A model generated the notes under the pieces. The model saw only the letters and a program-made list of their open reading frames with translations. It ran no database searches and was not told the DNA's origin. This document shows positions 7,353-15,623 of a DNA stretch of 34,507 nucleotides, piece after piece. The translations under genes and the position numbers were made by a program. Position 1 is the stretch's first letter, and the number at the start of each line of letters is the position of its first letter. Origin of the DNA: Acidobacteriota bacterium (GTDB lineage Bacteria; Acidobacteriota; Terriglobia; Terriglobales; Acidobacteriaceae); NCBI GenBank assembly GCA_021816455.1, contig JAKAXU010000034.1:1-34507 (forward strand). Direction: 5' to 3'.

Positions 7353-7922
7353 ATGAAAACAGCAGCGCGGATGGGGCCTGATCTGCTGGAAATGGCTCGC
7401 GTGGCATTGGTGCGGGCGGTGAATGTGGGCGGGACGGGCAGGCTGCCAATGACGGAACTGGCGGCGGCATGCCGTGAAATTGGCTGGACCGAGGTGAAGA
7501 CGTATCTGGCGTCGGGCAATGTGGTCTTTCGCGGAACAGGGACCGAGAAGGAGATGGTGGCCCGACTCGAAGCGAAGCTGGGCTGCGCAATGGGCAAGCC
7601 GGTGACGGTGCTGCTGCGCACGGCCAGGGAGCTGGAAGATGCGTTGCGACGAAATCCGTTTGGCGAAAGCGAGTCGGCGCGGACGCTGATCTTTTTTCTG
7701 CCGCTGGCGGCTCCGCCGGATGCAGCACGGACAGCGACGGGCAGGAAGCGCGAAGAGATTGCGTCGAGCGGACGCGAGGTATTCGTACATTATCCGGACG
7801 GAATTGCAGATTCACGGCTGAAGATTCCGGCGGTGCGAGCGGGGACTGCGCGCAATCTGAACACGGTGCGAAAACTGGAGGAGATGGCGCGCACGCTCGA
7901 CTCCCGTAGTAGGAGCGAGTAA
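7353..7922 (+). CDS. DUF1697-family protein
   Basis: A 189-residue cytoplasmic protein of the DUF1697 family (COG3797). Recognisable segments are ALVRAVNVGGTGRLPM, the LASGNVVFRG strand and the C-terminal RNLNTVRKLEEM, which closes essentially all members. The function of the family is unknown. I prefer the ATG at 7353 (AAAGGA six bases upstream); an ATG at 7320 and one at 7392 are in frame, and the family's usual first residues align with the 7392 one. It follows the ArsR gene after about 50 bp on the same strand. Confidence 0.88.
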   Translation: MKTAARMGPDLLEMARVALVRAVNVGGTGRLPMTELAAACREIGWTEVKTYLASGNVVFRGTGTEKEMVARLEAKLGCAMGKPVTVLLRTARELEDALRRNPFGESESARTLIFFLPLAAPPDAARTATGRKREEIASSGREVFVHYPDGIADSRLKIPAVRAGTARNLNTVRKLEEMARTLDSRSRSE

Positions 7923-7975
7923 AATCGGTCCACATTTGCAGGAGAAAATCAGACAGGAATGGTGAGGCGGCCGGA

Positions 7976-8380
7976 ATGCTAAAGGGATTTCGCGACTTTA
8001 TTCTGCGCGGGAATGTGATCGATCTGGCGGTAGCGGTGATTCTGGGCGTGGCATTCAACGGAATTGTGGGATCGCTGGTGAATGACATACTCACGCCGCT
8101 CATCTCTGCCGTCGGCGGCAAGCCGGACTTTGGCTCGCTGATTCTGAATCTGCATGGCGGACATATCCGGTACGGCAATTTTCTGAATGCGGTGATCAAC
8201 TTTCTGGTTATGGCGGGGGTGATTTATTTCGGCGTGGTACTGCCAATGAATCATCTGATGGCGCGCATCAAACCGCCAGCCCCGCCAGTACCGCCCGCAA
8301 CCAAACCCTGTGCCGAATGCCTCAGCGAGATTCCGATCGCCGCCCGCCGCTGCTCCCACTGTGCCCAACCGGTGGCGTAG
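7976..8380 (+). CDS. mscL: Large-conductance mechanosensitive channel MscL with C-terminal zinc-ribbon-like tail
   Basis: A 134-residue inner-membrane protein that forms the homopentameric emergency-release channel opened by membrane tension. The N-terminal amphipathic segment (MLKGFRDFILRGNVIDLAV), TM1 with the pore-lining VILGVAFNGIVGSLV, a periplasmic loop and TM2 (FLNAVINFLVMAGVIYFGVV) are all standard. After a proline-rich linker (about 100-110), where other MscL proteins have a helical bundle, there is C112-x2-C115-x10-C126-x2-C129, a four-cysteine arrangement expected to bind zinc. Start at ATG 7976. It is convergent with polA, 60 bp away, with no clear terminator hairpin between them. 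Confidence 0.95.
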   Translation: MLKGFRDFILRGNVIDLAVAVILGVAFNGIVGSLVNDILTPLISAVGGKPDFGSLILNLHGGHIRYGNFLNAVINFLVMAGVIYFGVVLPMNHLMARIKPPAPPVPPATKPCAECLSEIPIAARRCSHCAQPVA

Positions 8381-8440
8381 CGCAAGGCAGCAGACGCGTA
8401 TCGACAAGGATCGCCCGTTGTTATGGGTTGTTATCGGGCA

Positions 8441-11140
8441 TCATTGCGTGTCGCGCCAGTTGGGGCCAGTGGCGACCTCGGCCACGAGCGGGACGCGTAG
8501 TGGCGCGACGGATTCCATGATGGAGCGAACCAGGAAAGAGACTTCGGTCAGCTCATCGGTAGGTACATCGAGCACCAGTTCATCGTGGACCTGGAGCAGG
8601 AGGCGCGCGCCAAGCCTACGAATTTTCAGTTCCCGATCCAGCGCAATCATCGCCAGTTTGATCAGATCCGCCGCCGTTCCCTGGAGCGGGGTATTGATGG
8701 CCGTGCGCTCGGCGAATCCGCGCTGGGCAGGGTTGCGGCTTTCCATGTCTGGAATGGGGCGCATGCGTCCGAAGAGGGTGCGCACAAAACCATCGCGGCG
8801 GACCTGGTCGAGCGTAGCGTCGATGAAGGCTCGGACCCCTTGGTAGCGCTCGAAGTAACGGTCAATATAATGGCGGGCCTCGTGCTGGGGAATGCCGAGT
8901 TGGGTGGCGAGACCGAAAGGCGAGATGCCATAGACGATGCCGAAGTTGACGGCTTTGGCGCGGCTGCGGGTCTGTTTGTCGAGCTGGTCGATGGGGATGC
9001 CGAAGACTTCGCTGGCAGTTAGAGAGTGAATGTCCCGTCCGGTGTGGTAGGCGTCGAGCAGGAGCGGATCCTCGCTGAAGTGGGCAAGCAGGCGCAACTC
9101 GATCTGGGAGTAATCGGCGGAGAGCAGGAGGTGGCCGGGGGATGGGATAAAGGCGGCGCGAATCTGGCGGCCAAGCTCAGTGCGGATGGGAATGTTCTGA
9201 AGGTTGGGGTTGATGGAGGATAGGCGCCCGGTGGCGGTGGCTGCGGCCTGGAAAGTGGTGTGAACGCGAGAGTTAGCATCGACGAGCAAGGGGAGGGTAT
9301 CAATATAGGTGGACTTGAGCTTGGAGAGATGGCGGTAATCGAGGATGAGACGCGCAATCTCGTGGGTTTCGGCGAGAGTTTCGAGGACATCCTGAGCGGT
9401 GGAGAGTGCTTTGGATTTGCCGCGGGCGAATGGATGAGGCAAGCCGAGCTGAACGAAGAGGACTTCGCCAAGCTGCTTGGGGGAGTTGAGGTTGAAGCGC
9501 GAACCGGCAAGCGAGAAGATGCGCTCGGCAGCGGAGTGCATCTCGGCGGCAAAGCGCGTGGAAAGCGCGTCCAGGGCGGCGAGATCGATACGGATGCCGA
9601 CGCGCTCCATGGCGAAGAGCACGGGCGTGAGGGGAAGGTCAATCTCGCGATAGACGCGGAGAAGCTCTTGGCGTTCGATGTCCGCACACAGGCGGGGATG
9701 GATGCTTGCGATGGCGCGCGCGGCTGTGGCGGGCGTGGAGATGGGCGTCGCGCCGGCGCGGGCGGCGACATCGACCAGCGACTGTGTTGCGTGGGTGGGA
9801 TTGAGGAGCCAGGAGAGCAGCATGGTGTCCTCAACCGGCCCGTCGAGGGCTAGGCCGCGCTCGGCGAGTCGATGCAGCAGCGTCTTCCAGTCATGCAGCA
9901 CCTTCGGGATGGATGCGTCGGCGAGCAGGGCGACAAGGCGGTCGGTGACGGGAAGCGTGAGCGCGGGGCCATCCGGCGTGGCGACACCTGCGATCAACTG
10001 CTTCGGGGAAGCAGGATGAGCGGCTTCCGCGAGATCGAGCAGAGACTGGGCGGGCGGCATGGAGTCGGACTCAGCGGGTGACGCGTCAGCATCCAGAACA
10101 AGGGCGAAGCCGTTGGCGGCATGGGCACAGAAGTCGGCGATGTCGGCTTCGGACGGGTCTTCAAGGATGAGTGCGACGGACTGGGCTGCGCTTGCGGCGG
10201 ACGCCAGACCACGCAGCATGGAGGTAAACTCCAGCTCGGTGTAAAGGCTGCGAAGTGCTTCGGTGTCCGGCTCGCCGAGGCGCATAGCGTCAAGATCGAG
10301 TGCGATGGGTACGGCGGTGTGAATGGTGACAAGTTCGCGGGAGAGCAGAACAGCTTCGCGGTTTTCGAGCAAGGACTCGCGGTAGGTTTTGCGCGTTACT
10401 TCGGAGGCGCGTTCCAGCAGCGCGTCGAGCGAGCCGAACTGGCGGATGAGTTCAACCGACCCCTTGTCGCCGATGCCGGGGGCACCGGGGACGTTATCGA
10501 CGGCGTCGCCGCGCAGGGCCATGACGTCGATGACGCGCTCGGGCGGGACGCCGAGCACTTCCTCCACTTTTGCGGGGTCGAGGATGAGGTTGTCTTTCTG
10601 CGGATTGAGGATACGGATGCGGCCGGTGACGAGCTGCATCATGTCCTTGTCGGGGGAGACGATGAAGACGGGATGACCTTCGGCGGCGGCGCGATGGGCG
10701 AGCGTGCCGATGACGTCGTCGGCCTCGTAGCCCTCGGCGGACAGGACGGGAATACGCATGGCTTCAATGGCGCGGCGGATGAAGGGAATCTGGCGGGCGA
10801 GATCGTCGGGCATGGATTCGCGGTTGGCTTTGTATCCGGCGTAATCGACATCGACGAAACCCTGGTCGGCAGCGCTCCACTTGCGAAGTGAGGTGAGCTG
10901 GCGGGCGGTGGCATCGCGGAAGACTTCGCCGCTGAGATCGAAGACTGCGGCAAGATGTACGGGGGAGAAGTCGCGGCGCAGGCGCTCCAGCATATTGACG
11001 AAGACGTAGACAGCGGCAGTTGGCTGGCCATTGCGCGTGGTCATGGGCCGCGACCGCTGCATGGCGTGGTAGGCGCGAAAAATGAACGACATGGTGTCGA
11101 GCAGGAAGACAGGCGCGGAATCAAGTGCGGTGTCGGGCAT
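8441..11140 (-). CDS. polA: DNA polymerase I
   Basis: An 899-residue DNA polymerase that acts in Okazaki-fragment maturation and repair. The 5'-nuclease domain (about 1-295) has LLDTMSFIFRAYHAM, YEADDVIG, SPDKDM and RGDAVDNVPGAPGIGDKG. The polymerase domain (about 500-899) has motif A SADYSQIELR (near 670), motif B RSRAKAVNFGIVYG (near 727) and motif C QVHDELVLDV (near 850). The middle domain is present by length but its DEDD exonuclease residues look lost: the first motif reads LDADAS instead of DTE, so proofreading is probably absent. Start at ATG 11140, because the longer frame upstream overlaps queA and is not conserved. It lies 40 bp downstream of queA. Confidence 0.97.
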   Translation of the reverse strand: MPDTALDSAPVFLLDTMSFIFRAYHAMQRSRPMTTRNGQPTAAVYVFVNMLERLRRDFSPVHLAAVFDLSGEVFRDATARQLTSLRKWSAADQGFVDVDYAGYKANRESMPDDLARQIPFIRRAIEAMRIPVLSAEGYEADDVIGTLAHRAAAEGHPVFIVSPDKDMMQLVTGRIRILNPQKDNLILDPAKVEEVLGVPPERVIDVMALRGDAVDNVPGAPGIGDKGSVELIRQFGSLDALLERASEVTRKTYRESLLENREAVLLSRELVTIHTAVPIALDLDAMRLGEPDTEALRSLYTELEFTSMLRGLASAASAAQSVALILEDPSEADIADFCAHAANGFALVLDADASPAESDSMPPAQSLLDLAEAAHPASPKQLIAGVATPDGPALTLPVTDRLVALLADASIPKVLHDWKTLLHRLAERGLALDGPVEDTMLLSWLLNPTHATQSLVDVAARAGATPISTPATAARAIASIHPRLCADIERQELLRVYREIDLPLTPVLFAMERVGIRIDLAALDALSTRFAAEMHSAAERIFSLAGSRFNLNSPKQLGEVLFVQLGLPHPFARGKSKALSTAQDVLETLAETHEIARLILDYRHLSKLKSTYIDTLPLLVDANSRVHTTFQAAATATGRLSSINPNLQNIPIRTELGRQIRAAFIPSPGHLLLSADYSQIELRLLAHFSEDPLLLDAYHTGRDIHSLTASEVFGIPIDQLDKQTRSRAKAVNFGIVYGISPFGLATQLGIPQHEARHYIDRYFERYQGVRAFIDATLDQVRRDGFVRTLFGRMRPIPDMESRNPAQRGFAERTAINTPLQGTAADLIKLAMIALDRELKIRRLGARLLLQVHDELVLDVPTDELTEVSFLVRSIMESVAPLRVPLVAEVATGPNWRDTQ

Positions 11141-11180
11141 CGATAGCGAGTGTAGCAGCGCAACGGCGCGGGAAGAAAAA

Positions 11181-12275
11181 TCAGGCCAGAAACATGCAAT
11201 CGCCGTAGCTGAAGAAGCGGTATTGCTCCTTGATGGCGTGACGGTAGGCGGCAAGAACGCGCTCGCGTCCAGCGAAAGCACTGACGAGCATGAGGAGACT
11301 GGACTGCGGGAGGTGGAAGTTGGTGAGCATGGCGTCCACCAGGCGAAAGCGATGACCGGGGGCGAGAAAGATGTCTGTGCTGCCGGAGTGAGCTGCGGGC
11401 AGGTGGGGATCGGCGGCGAGGGCGCAGTGCTCCAGCGTGCGAACGACGGTGGTACCGACGGCGACTATGCGGCGACCATCGAGACGCGCGGCATGGATGG
11501 CCTCGGCGGTTTCAGGCGGCAGGGAATACGGCTCGCGGTGGAGATGGATTTCAGCAAGGCGCTGAACACGCAATGGGGCAAAGGTTCCAAGACCGACGTG
11601 AAGGGTGATGGAGACGACGGAGACCCCGCGATCGGCAATGGCGTCGAGTATCTGCGGAGTGAAGTGAAGGCCGGCAGTGGGCGCAGCGACCGAGCCATGC
11701 GGCCGGGCGTAGACGGTTTGATAGCGGTCGCGGTCAGCCGCGGTGTCGGCGCGGTGAATATAAGGCGGCAGGGGCATGTGACCGATGCGGTCAAGAGCGG
11801 CGAAAAAGTCGGAAACGGGAACAAAACGGAGTCGGCGCTGGCCAAATTCTCCGGAGGCAACAACCTCGGCGTGAAGGACCGGCTGATCGGCTGCATCGGG
11901 AAAGATGAGCTGATCGCCGGAGCGGATTTTGCGCCCTGGGCGAACGAGCGCGCTCCAGTCGCCGTTGTCATGCACCTCAGCGAGCAGGACTTCGACGAGG
12001 CCGGTGGCGGGCTGACGGTCGCGCAGGTTGGCCCGACGAGCGAAAAGACGCGCGGGCAGGACACGGCTATTGTTGACGACCAGCAGGTCGCCGGGGTGAA
12101 GAATCTGGGGCAAATCGGCAAATTGGCGATCGGTGTAAAGGCCGGGTGCGCGGTCGAGGTGAAGCATCCGGCTGGCCCCGCGCTGGGCGGGCGGTTGCTG
12201 AGCGATGAGAGTTTCCGGAAGATCGAAGTCGAAGTCGGAGACGAGCAGTTCGGAGCGGTTTTCGGGGAGTGTCAC
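11181..12275 (-). CDS. queA: S-adenosylmethionine:tRNA ribosyltransferase-isomerase (QueA)
   Basis: A 364-residue cytoplasmic enzyme that transfers and isomerises the ribosyl part of S-adenosylmethionine onto 7-aminomethyl-7-deazaguanine in tRNA, giving epoxyqueuosine. Family blocks seen are [15 protein letters not shown] at the N-terminus, [40 protein letters not shown] and the C-terminal [16 protein letters not shown]. The start is a GTG at 12275 whose ribosome-binding site GGAG is 7 bases upstream; it overlaps the DUF374 stop by GTGA, implying translational coupling. Longer in-frame starts run through the DUF374 gene and are rejected. No other queuosine genes are in the window. Confidence 0.97.
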   Translation of the reverse strand: MTLPENRSELLVSDFDFDLPETLIAQQPPAQRGASRMLHLDRAPGLYTDRQFADLPQILHPGDLLVVNNSRVLPARLFARRANLRDRQPATGLVEVLLAEVHDNGDWSALVRPGRKIRSGDQLIFPDAADQPVLHAEVVASGEFGQRRLRFVPVSDFFAALDRIGHMPLPPYIHRADTAADRDRYQTVYARPHGSVAAPTAGLHFTPQILDAIADRGVSVVSITLHVGLGTFAPLRVQRLAEIHLHREPYSLPPETAEAIHAARLDGRRIVAVGTTVVRTLEHCALAADPHLPAAHSGSTDIFLAPGHRFRLVDAMLTNFHLPQSSLLMLVSAFAGRERVLAAYRHAIKEQYRFFSYGDCMFLA

Positions 12276-13003
12276 TGTCCGGCTCCGGTTATCGGCGAAG
12301 GCAGGAAGTACTGCTCGGCGCGGTTTCGGGCGCGTTCGATGGACTGATCGAGGAGCTGCCGGTAGACTTCGGCCTGCGGCGCAGAAAACTCGCCGACGGG
12401 AAGGGTGGAATCCGAGGGAACGCGCAGCCACGGACCCCAGCTAACGACGATACGCGTGAAAGGTTTTGGAATCTGGAAGCGATCCCAGGAGCGCAGAACC
12501 CAGCATCGCTCGGGCTGGAGATGAAAGCAGCCAATGGGAGCGCCGGTGAGCCGGGCGAGGTGGATGGGGCCGGCCTTGGCGCGGTGGATGGGACCGCGCG
12601 GTCCGTCAGCGGTGAAGATGGCCGGCTGGGCGGAATCGAGGACGCGCGCCAGTCCGATGAGTGCCTGAGCACCGCCACGCGAACTGGAACCGCGTACGGC
12701 GTGGTAGCCGAAGAGCGCGAGAACGCGCGTGATGAGTTCGCCGTCAAAACTCTGGCTGATGACGATGGTGGCATGGGTGGAGCGGTAATAGTAAGCACAG
12801 GCCAGGACGCACTGATGCCAGAAGCAATAGATTTCACGACCGGGAGTAAAGCCGTGGAAGGCTGGTGTGACGCCCTCTTCGGCGATGACCTCGAATTTCC
12901 AGGTATGACCAAGGGCGTGAAGCAGGAGCCAGACAAGACGCGGAACCGTGGCCAGCAAAAGGCGCTGACGGAAGGTGAATGGGCTGGAAGAACGCCGGGG
13001 CAC
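12272..13003 (-). CDS. DUF374 lysophospholipid acyltransferase-like protein
   Basis: A 243-residue protein of the DUF374 family (COG2121), related to lipid A and lysophospholipid acyltransferases. Seen are a hydrophobic N-terminal segment ([17 protein letters not shown]), the block [12 protein letters not shown], then [18 protein letters not shown] and TADGPRGP, which together mark the family. It probably acylates a membrane lipid or lipid A precursor at the inner membrane; the actual acceptor is not known. The start is a GTG at 13003 with a weak ribosome-binding site. The stop overlaps the queA start, and the ABC permease gene ends 55 bp upstream, so the five minus-strand genes from 15.2 to 8.4 kb may form one transcription unit. 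Confidence 0.9.
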   Translation of the reverse strand: MPRRSSSPFTFRQRLLLATVPRLVWLLLHALGHTWKFEVIAEEGVTPAFHGFTPGREIYCFWHQCVLACAYYYRSTHATIVISQSFDGELITRVLALFGYHAVRGSSSRGGAQALIGLARVLDSAQPAIFTADGPRGPIHRAKAGPIHLARLTGAPIGCFHLQPERCWVLRSWDRFQIPKPFTRIVVSWGPWLRVPSDSTLPVGEFSAPQAEVYRQLLDQSIERARNRAEQYFLPSPITGAGQ

Positions 13004-13058
13004 AAGATGGATTGTACCTGCGGCGAAAGGTTTGGGGCGTGCGATGCGAGCGGTGCGA

Positions 13059-14318
13059 TTAGCTGTAGCGGAGCCAGCGCATCATCTCCGGCAGAGTGGC
13101 GCGTTTGCCGTACATGAGGATACCGATGCGATAGAGACGGGTGGAAAACCAGAGAACAGCGGCGATGGCGAGAAGCATGAGCGCGATGGAGGCCCCAATC
13201 TGCCACATGGGCGGCATCTGCGAGCCCATGCGCAGAAACATGACGATGGGCGTGCAGGGCGGGAAGAGCGAGGCGGCGACGACCCAGAAGGAGTTCGGGT
13301 TGGTGGAGATAAGCAGGATCATGCTGAAGCTGAGCCAGACCGGCAAAGCGGCCAGAGGCGAATACTGTTGAAGCTCCTGTTCGGTTTCCAGCGTAGCTCC
13401 AAGTCCGGCGAAGAGCGCAGAGTTCAGCGTGTATCCGAGTAGAAAATAGACGGCGAAGAGGACAATCTGGAGCAGAGAGATGTGAATCTGGAGATTTCCG
13501 GAGAGATATTGCGCGCCAAGCGCCGAGCCGGCGAAGATGGCTCCTGCGGAGATCCAGATGAGAATTTGCGTGAGACCGACGGCCCCGATGCCGACAAGCT
13601 TGCCGGTGAGCATGTCGCCGGCCTTGACGGTGGCGAGCATGACCTCGAAGATACGCGATGTCTTCTCCTGAATGACGGAGCGACCGACGTTGAGACCGTA
13701 GATCATGGTGGTCATGGTGAGCAGCAGTGCCATGATGTAGGCGGAGTAAAAGCTGGAGACGGCGTTGCTGGTGACCTCTTTGCCGTTCTTGATCTGGCGG
13801 GTATCGACTTTGACGGTTTTGAGCAGTGTGTCCGCAGTGGAAGCAGCGATCCCATCCTGCAGAAGACGGCGGCGCAGCAGAGCGTGATTCAGCGCGGACT
13901 GGAGGCGGTCGCCGGTCACGAAATCGCCGGAGGTCTGCGCTTCGTAGGTGGCCTGGACGGGACCGGAGGCGGGAACGTCTACCCAGAGGAAGCCGTCGAT
14001 GGCTTTGCTGTCCACTTCGGAGACAAGCTTGCTGCGGTCAGAGTCCATGAGCATGCCGGGCATCTCCGGTGTGAAGAGATCGACGGTGGCTTTGGCGTCG
14101 GTGTCGGCGAGAATCTGCGAGCGGATTTCCGCGGCAAGCGCAGGATCGCTGGATGCGATGGCGATGTGCTTGTCGGAACCGGAGTGTTTGCCGGAGAGAA
14201 ACGAGAGATAGAAGACGCCGACGAAGACTGCGGGCAGCAGAATGGTGGTGATGAGGAAGGTTCTGGCGCGGACCTGCTCCATGTATTCGCGTTTGGCAAT
14301 CAGCAGGATGTTACGCAT
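13059..14318 (-). CDS. ABC-2 type transporter permease (NatB-like)
   Basis: A 419-residue inner-membrane permease. It opens with the juxtamembrane MRNILLIAKREYMEQVRART and one transmembrane helix, followed by a roughly 150-residue extracytoplasmic region, then about five hydrophobic segments (around AYIMALLLTMTTMIYGLNVGR onward). VIQEKTSRIFEVMLA is the conserved coupling segment of NatB/ABC-2 sodium or drug export permeases (COG1668). Start at ATG 14318, overlapping the stop of the ATPase gene by 8 bp. Works with the ATPase encoded immediately upstream; the substrate (sodium, peptide, drug or lipid) cannot be decided from sequence. Confidence 0.92.
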   Translation of the reverse strand: MRNILLIAKREYMEQVRARTFLITTILLPAVFVGVFYLSFLSGKHSGSDKHIAIASSDPALAAEIRSQILADTDAKATVDLFTPEMPGMLMDSDRSKLVSEVDSKAIDGFLWVDVPASGPVQATYEAQTSGDFVTGDRLQSALNHALLRRRLLQDGIAASTADTLLKTVKVDTRQIKNGKEVTSNAVSSFYSAYIMALLLTMTTMIYGLNVGRSVIQEKTSRIFEVMLATVKAGDMLTGKLVGIGAVGLTQILIWISAGAIFAGSALGAQYLSGNLQIHISLLQIVLFAVYFLLGYTLNSALFAGLGATLETEQELQQYSPLAALPVWLSFSMILLISTNPNSFWVVAASLFPPCTPIVMFLRMGSQMPPMWQIGASIALMLLAIAAVLWFSTRLYRIGILMYGKRATLPEMMRWLRYS

Positions 14319-15213
14319 CGACTTTGCCTCCCACGGCCTGGATGAATATCTCTTCAAGCGACGGCTCCATCAGCTCGAAGCGGTAGATGGTTGTATGGGC
14401 TGCGGCCTCGGCGAGCAGTTTCTGCGCATCGCCGTTTTCTTTGAGGCGAATCTCAGCATGGCCGGAGTAATTTTTTGCTTCGGCGATCTCCGGGCTGCGC
14501 AGGAAGCTGTCGTCGCCTTCAAATTCGACGACGACACGGTCGCGTTTGTAGCGGCTCTTGATCTCTCGGACGCGCCCGGAGAGGACGAGATTGCCCTGAT
14601 GGATCAGAGCGATGGAGTCGCAGAGCTTTTCCACCTGGTCCATGCGATGCGTCGAGAAAAGGATGGTCCTGCCCTGCGCCTTCTGCTCAAGAAGAGTATC
14701 TTGCAGCAGAGAGGCGTTCACGGGATCGAGTCCGCTGAAAGGCTCATCCATGATGATGAGTTCCGGCTCATGAATGAGCGCGGCGATGAACTGGATCTTC
14801 TGCTGCATTCCCTTGGAGAGTTCTTGGGTTTTCTTGAGGATGGAGTGGGCGATATCGAGTTTTTTGGCCCAGGCGATGGCGCGCTTCTGCGCTTCGGCGG
14901 CGGAGAGTCCGTGCAGGCTGCCCATGAAGATGAGCTGATCGAGAACCTTCATCTTTTTGTATAGGCCGCGCTCTTCGGGCAGATAGCCGACGCGGGTTAG
15001 GCTGGCGCGCGTGAATGGTCTGTCAAAGAGCGTGATTGCTCCCGAGTCCGGCGCAGTGATGCCGATCATCATGCGGATGGAGCTGGTTTTGCCGGATCCG
15101 TTGGGGCCGAGCAGGCCGAACATCTGGCCAGGCTCGATGCGAAAGCTAAGTTGGTTAACAGCTACTTTATCCTGATATGCCTTGGTAACAGCGGAGAGTT
15201 CAACAACAGGCAT
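14311..15213 (-). CDS. ABC transporter ATP-binding protein (NatA-like)
   Basis: A 300-residue ATPase. Walker A GPNGSGKT is at residues 36-43, the signature is LSKGMQQK at 131-138 and Walker B LIIMDEP ends with D155-E156; the switch region reads FSTHRMDQVEKLCD. The C-terminal 80 residues carry the DUF4162-type extension common in NatA/CcmA-like exporters (FELMEPSLEEIFIQAVGG). Start at ATG 15213, since the in-frame stretch upstream has no family similarity. It is followed by its permease with an 8-bp overlap. The pair is an exporter of unknown substrate. Confidence 0.95.
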   Translation of the reverse strand: MPVVELSAVTKAYQDKVAVNQLSFRIEPGQMFGLLGPNGSGKTSSIRMMIGITAPDSGAITLFDRPFTRASLTRVGYLPEERGLYKKMKVLDQLIFMGSLHGLSAAEAQKRAIAWAKKLDIAHSILKKTQELSKGMQQKIQFIAALIHEPELIIMDEPFSGLDPVNASLLQDTLLEQKAQGRTILFSTHRMDQVEKLCDSIALIHQGNLVLSGRVREIKSRYKRDRVVVEFEGDDSFLRSPEIAEAKNYSGHAEIRLKENGDAQKLLAEAAAHTTIYRFELMEPSLEEIFIQAVGGKVDA

Positions 15214-15347
15214 TCGGTGACTCCGGTGGATTGTTTTTTCGATTGCGGCAAGGATAGCACAGGGCGCACAGAGGGCTGCGGAGCCAGGGCGCGTGGGGAA
15301 CGGCAGCCCGGCTTGCTGCGCACCCGAGAGTGGATTAGATTGCAGGA

Positions 15348-15572
15348 ATGATGAAGACACTGATGCGGGCAGCAGTAGAAATCGCATTCATCGTGTTTCT
15401 GTTTTACGCGAATCTGCTGATGGGCGAGTTTACGCAGTCGGGCGAAGCACGCGGGCATGGGCTTGCTTGGGCGATGCGGGATGTGGTGACGCGTGAGAAT
15501 GTGGCAATTGCACTGGTTGGAGCGTTGATCGGCTATGCGGTGGTGGAGCTGCTGCGCAGGCGGTTGCAGTGA
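15348..15572 (+). CDS. Small two-helix membrane protein, function unknown
   Basis: A 74-residue product with two predicted membrane helices: residues about 8-25 (AAVEIAFIVFLFYANLLM) and about 52-67 (VAIALVGALIGYAVVELL), ending in RRRLQ. The short soluble loop between them is polar. Start at ATG 15348, with an in-frame ATG at 15351 and AGGA just upstream. I recognise no family. It lies between the divergent ABC ATPase gene and recG on the same strand as recG, with 51 bp to the recG start. Confidence 0.7.
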   Translation: MMKTLMRAAVEIAFIVFLFYANLLMGEFTQSGEARGHGLAWAMRDVVTRENVAIALVGALIGYAVVELLRRRLQ

Positions 15573-15623
15573 GCGTGGCAGCGCTGTGGCGGGCGGCGGC
15601 CCGGCGGTTGTAGCATCCGAAGT

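Noticed and set aside
11082..12347. 421-codon plus-strand frame opposite queA
   Set aside because: Antisense of queA; Gly/Glu/Val-rich product with no known domain and no upstream ribosome-binding site.
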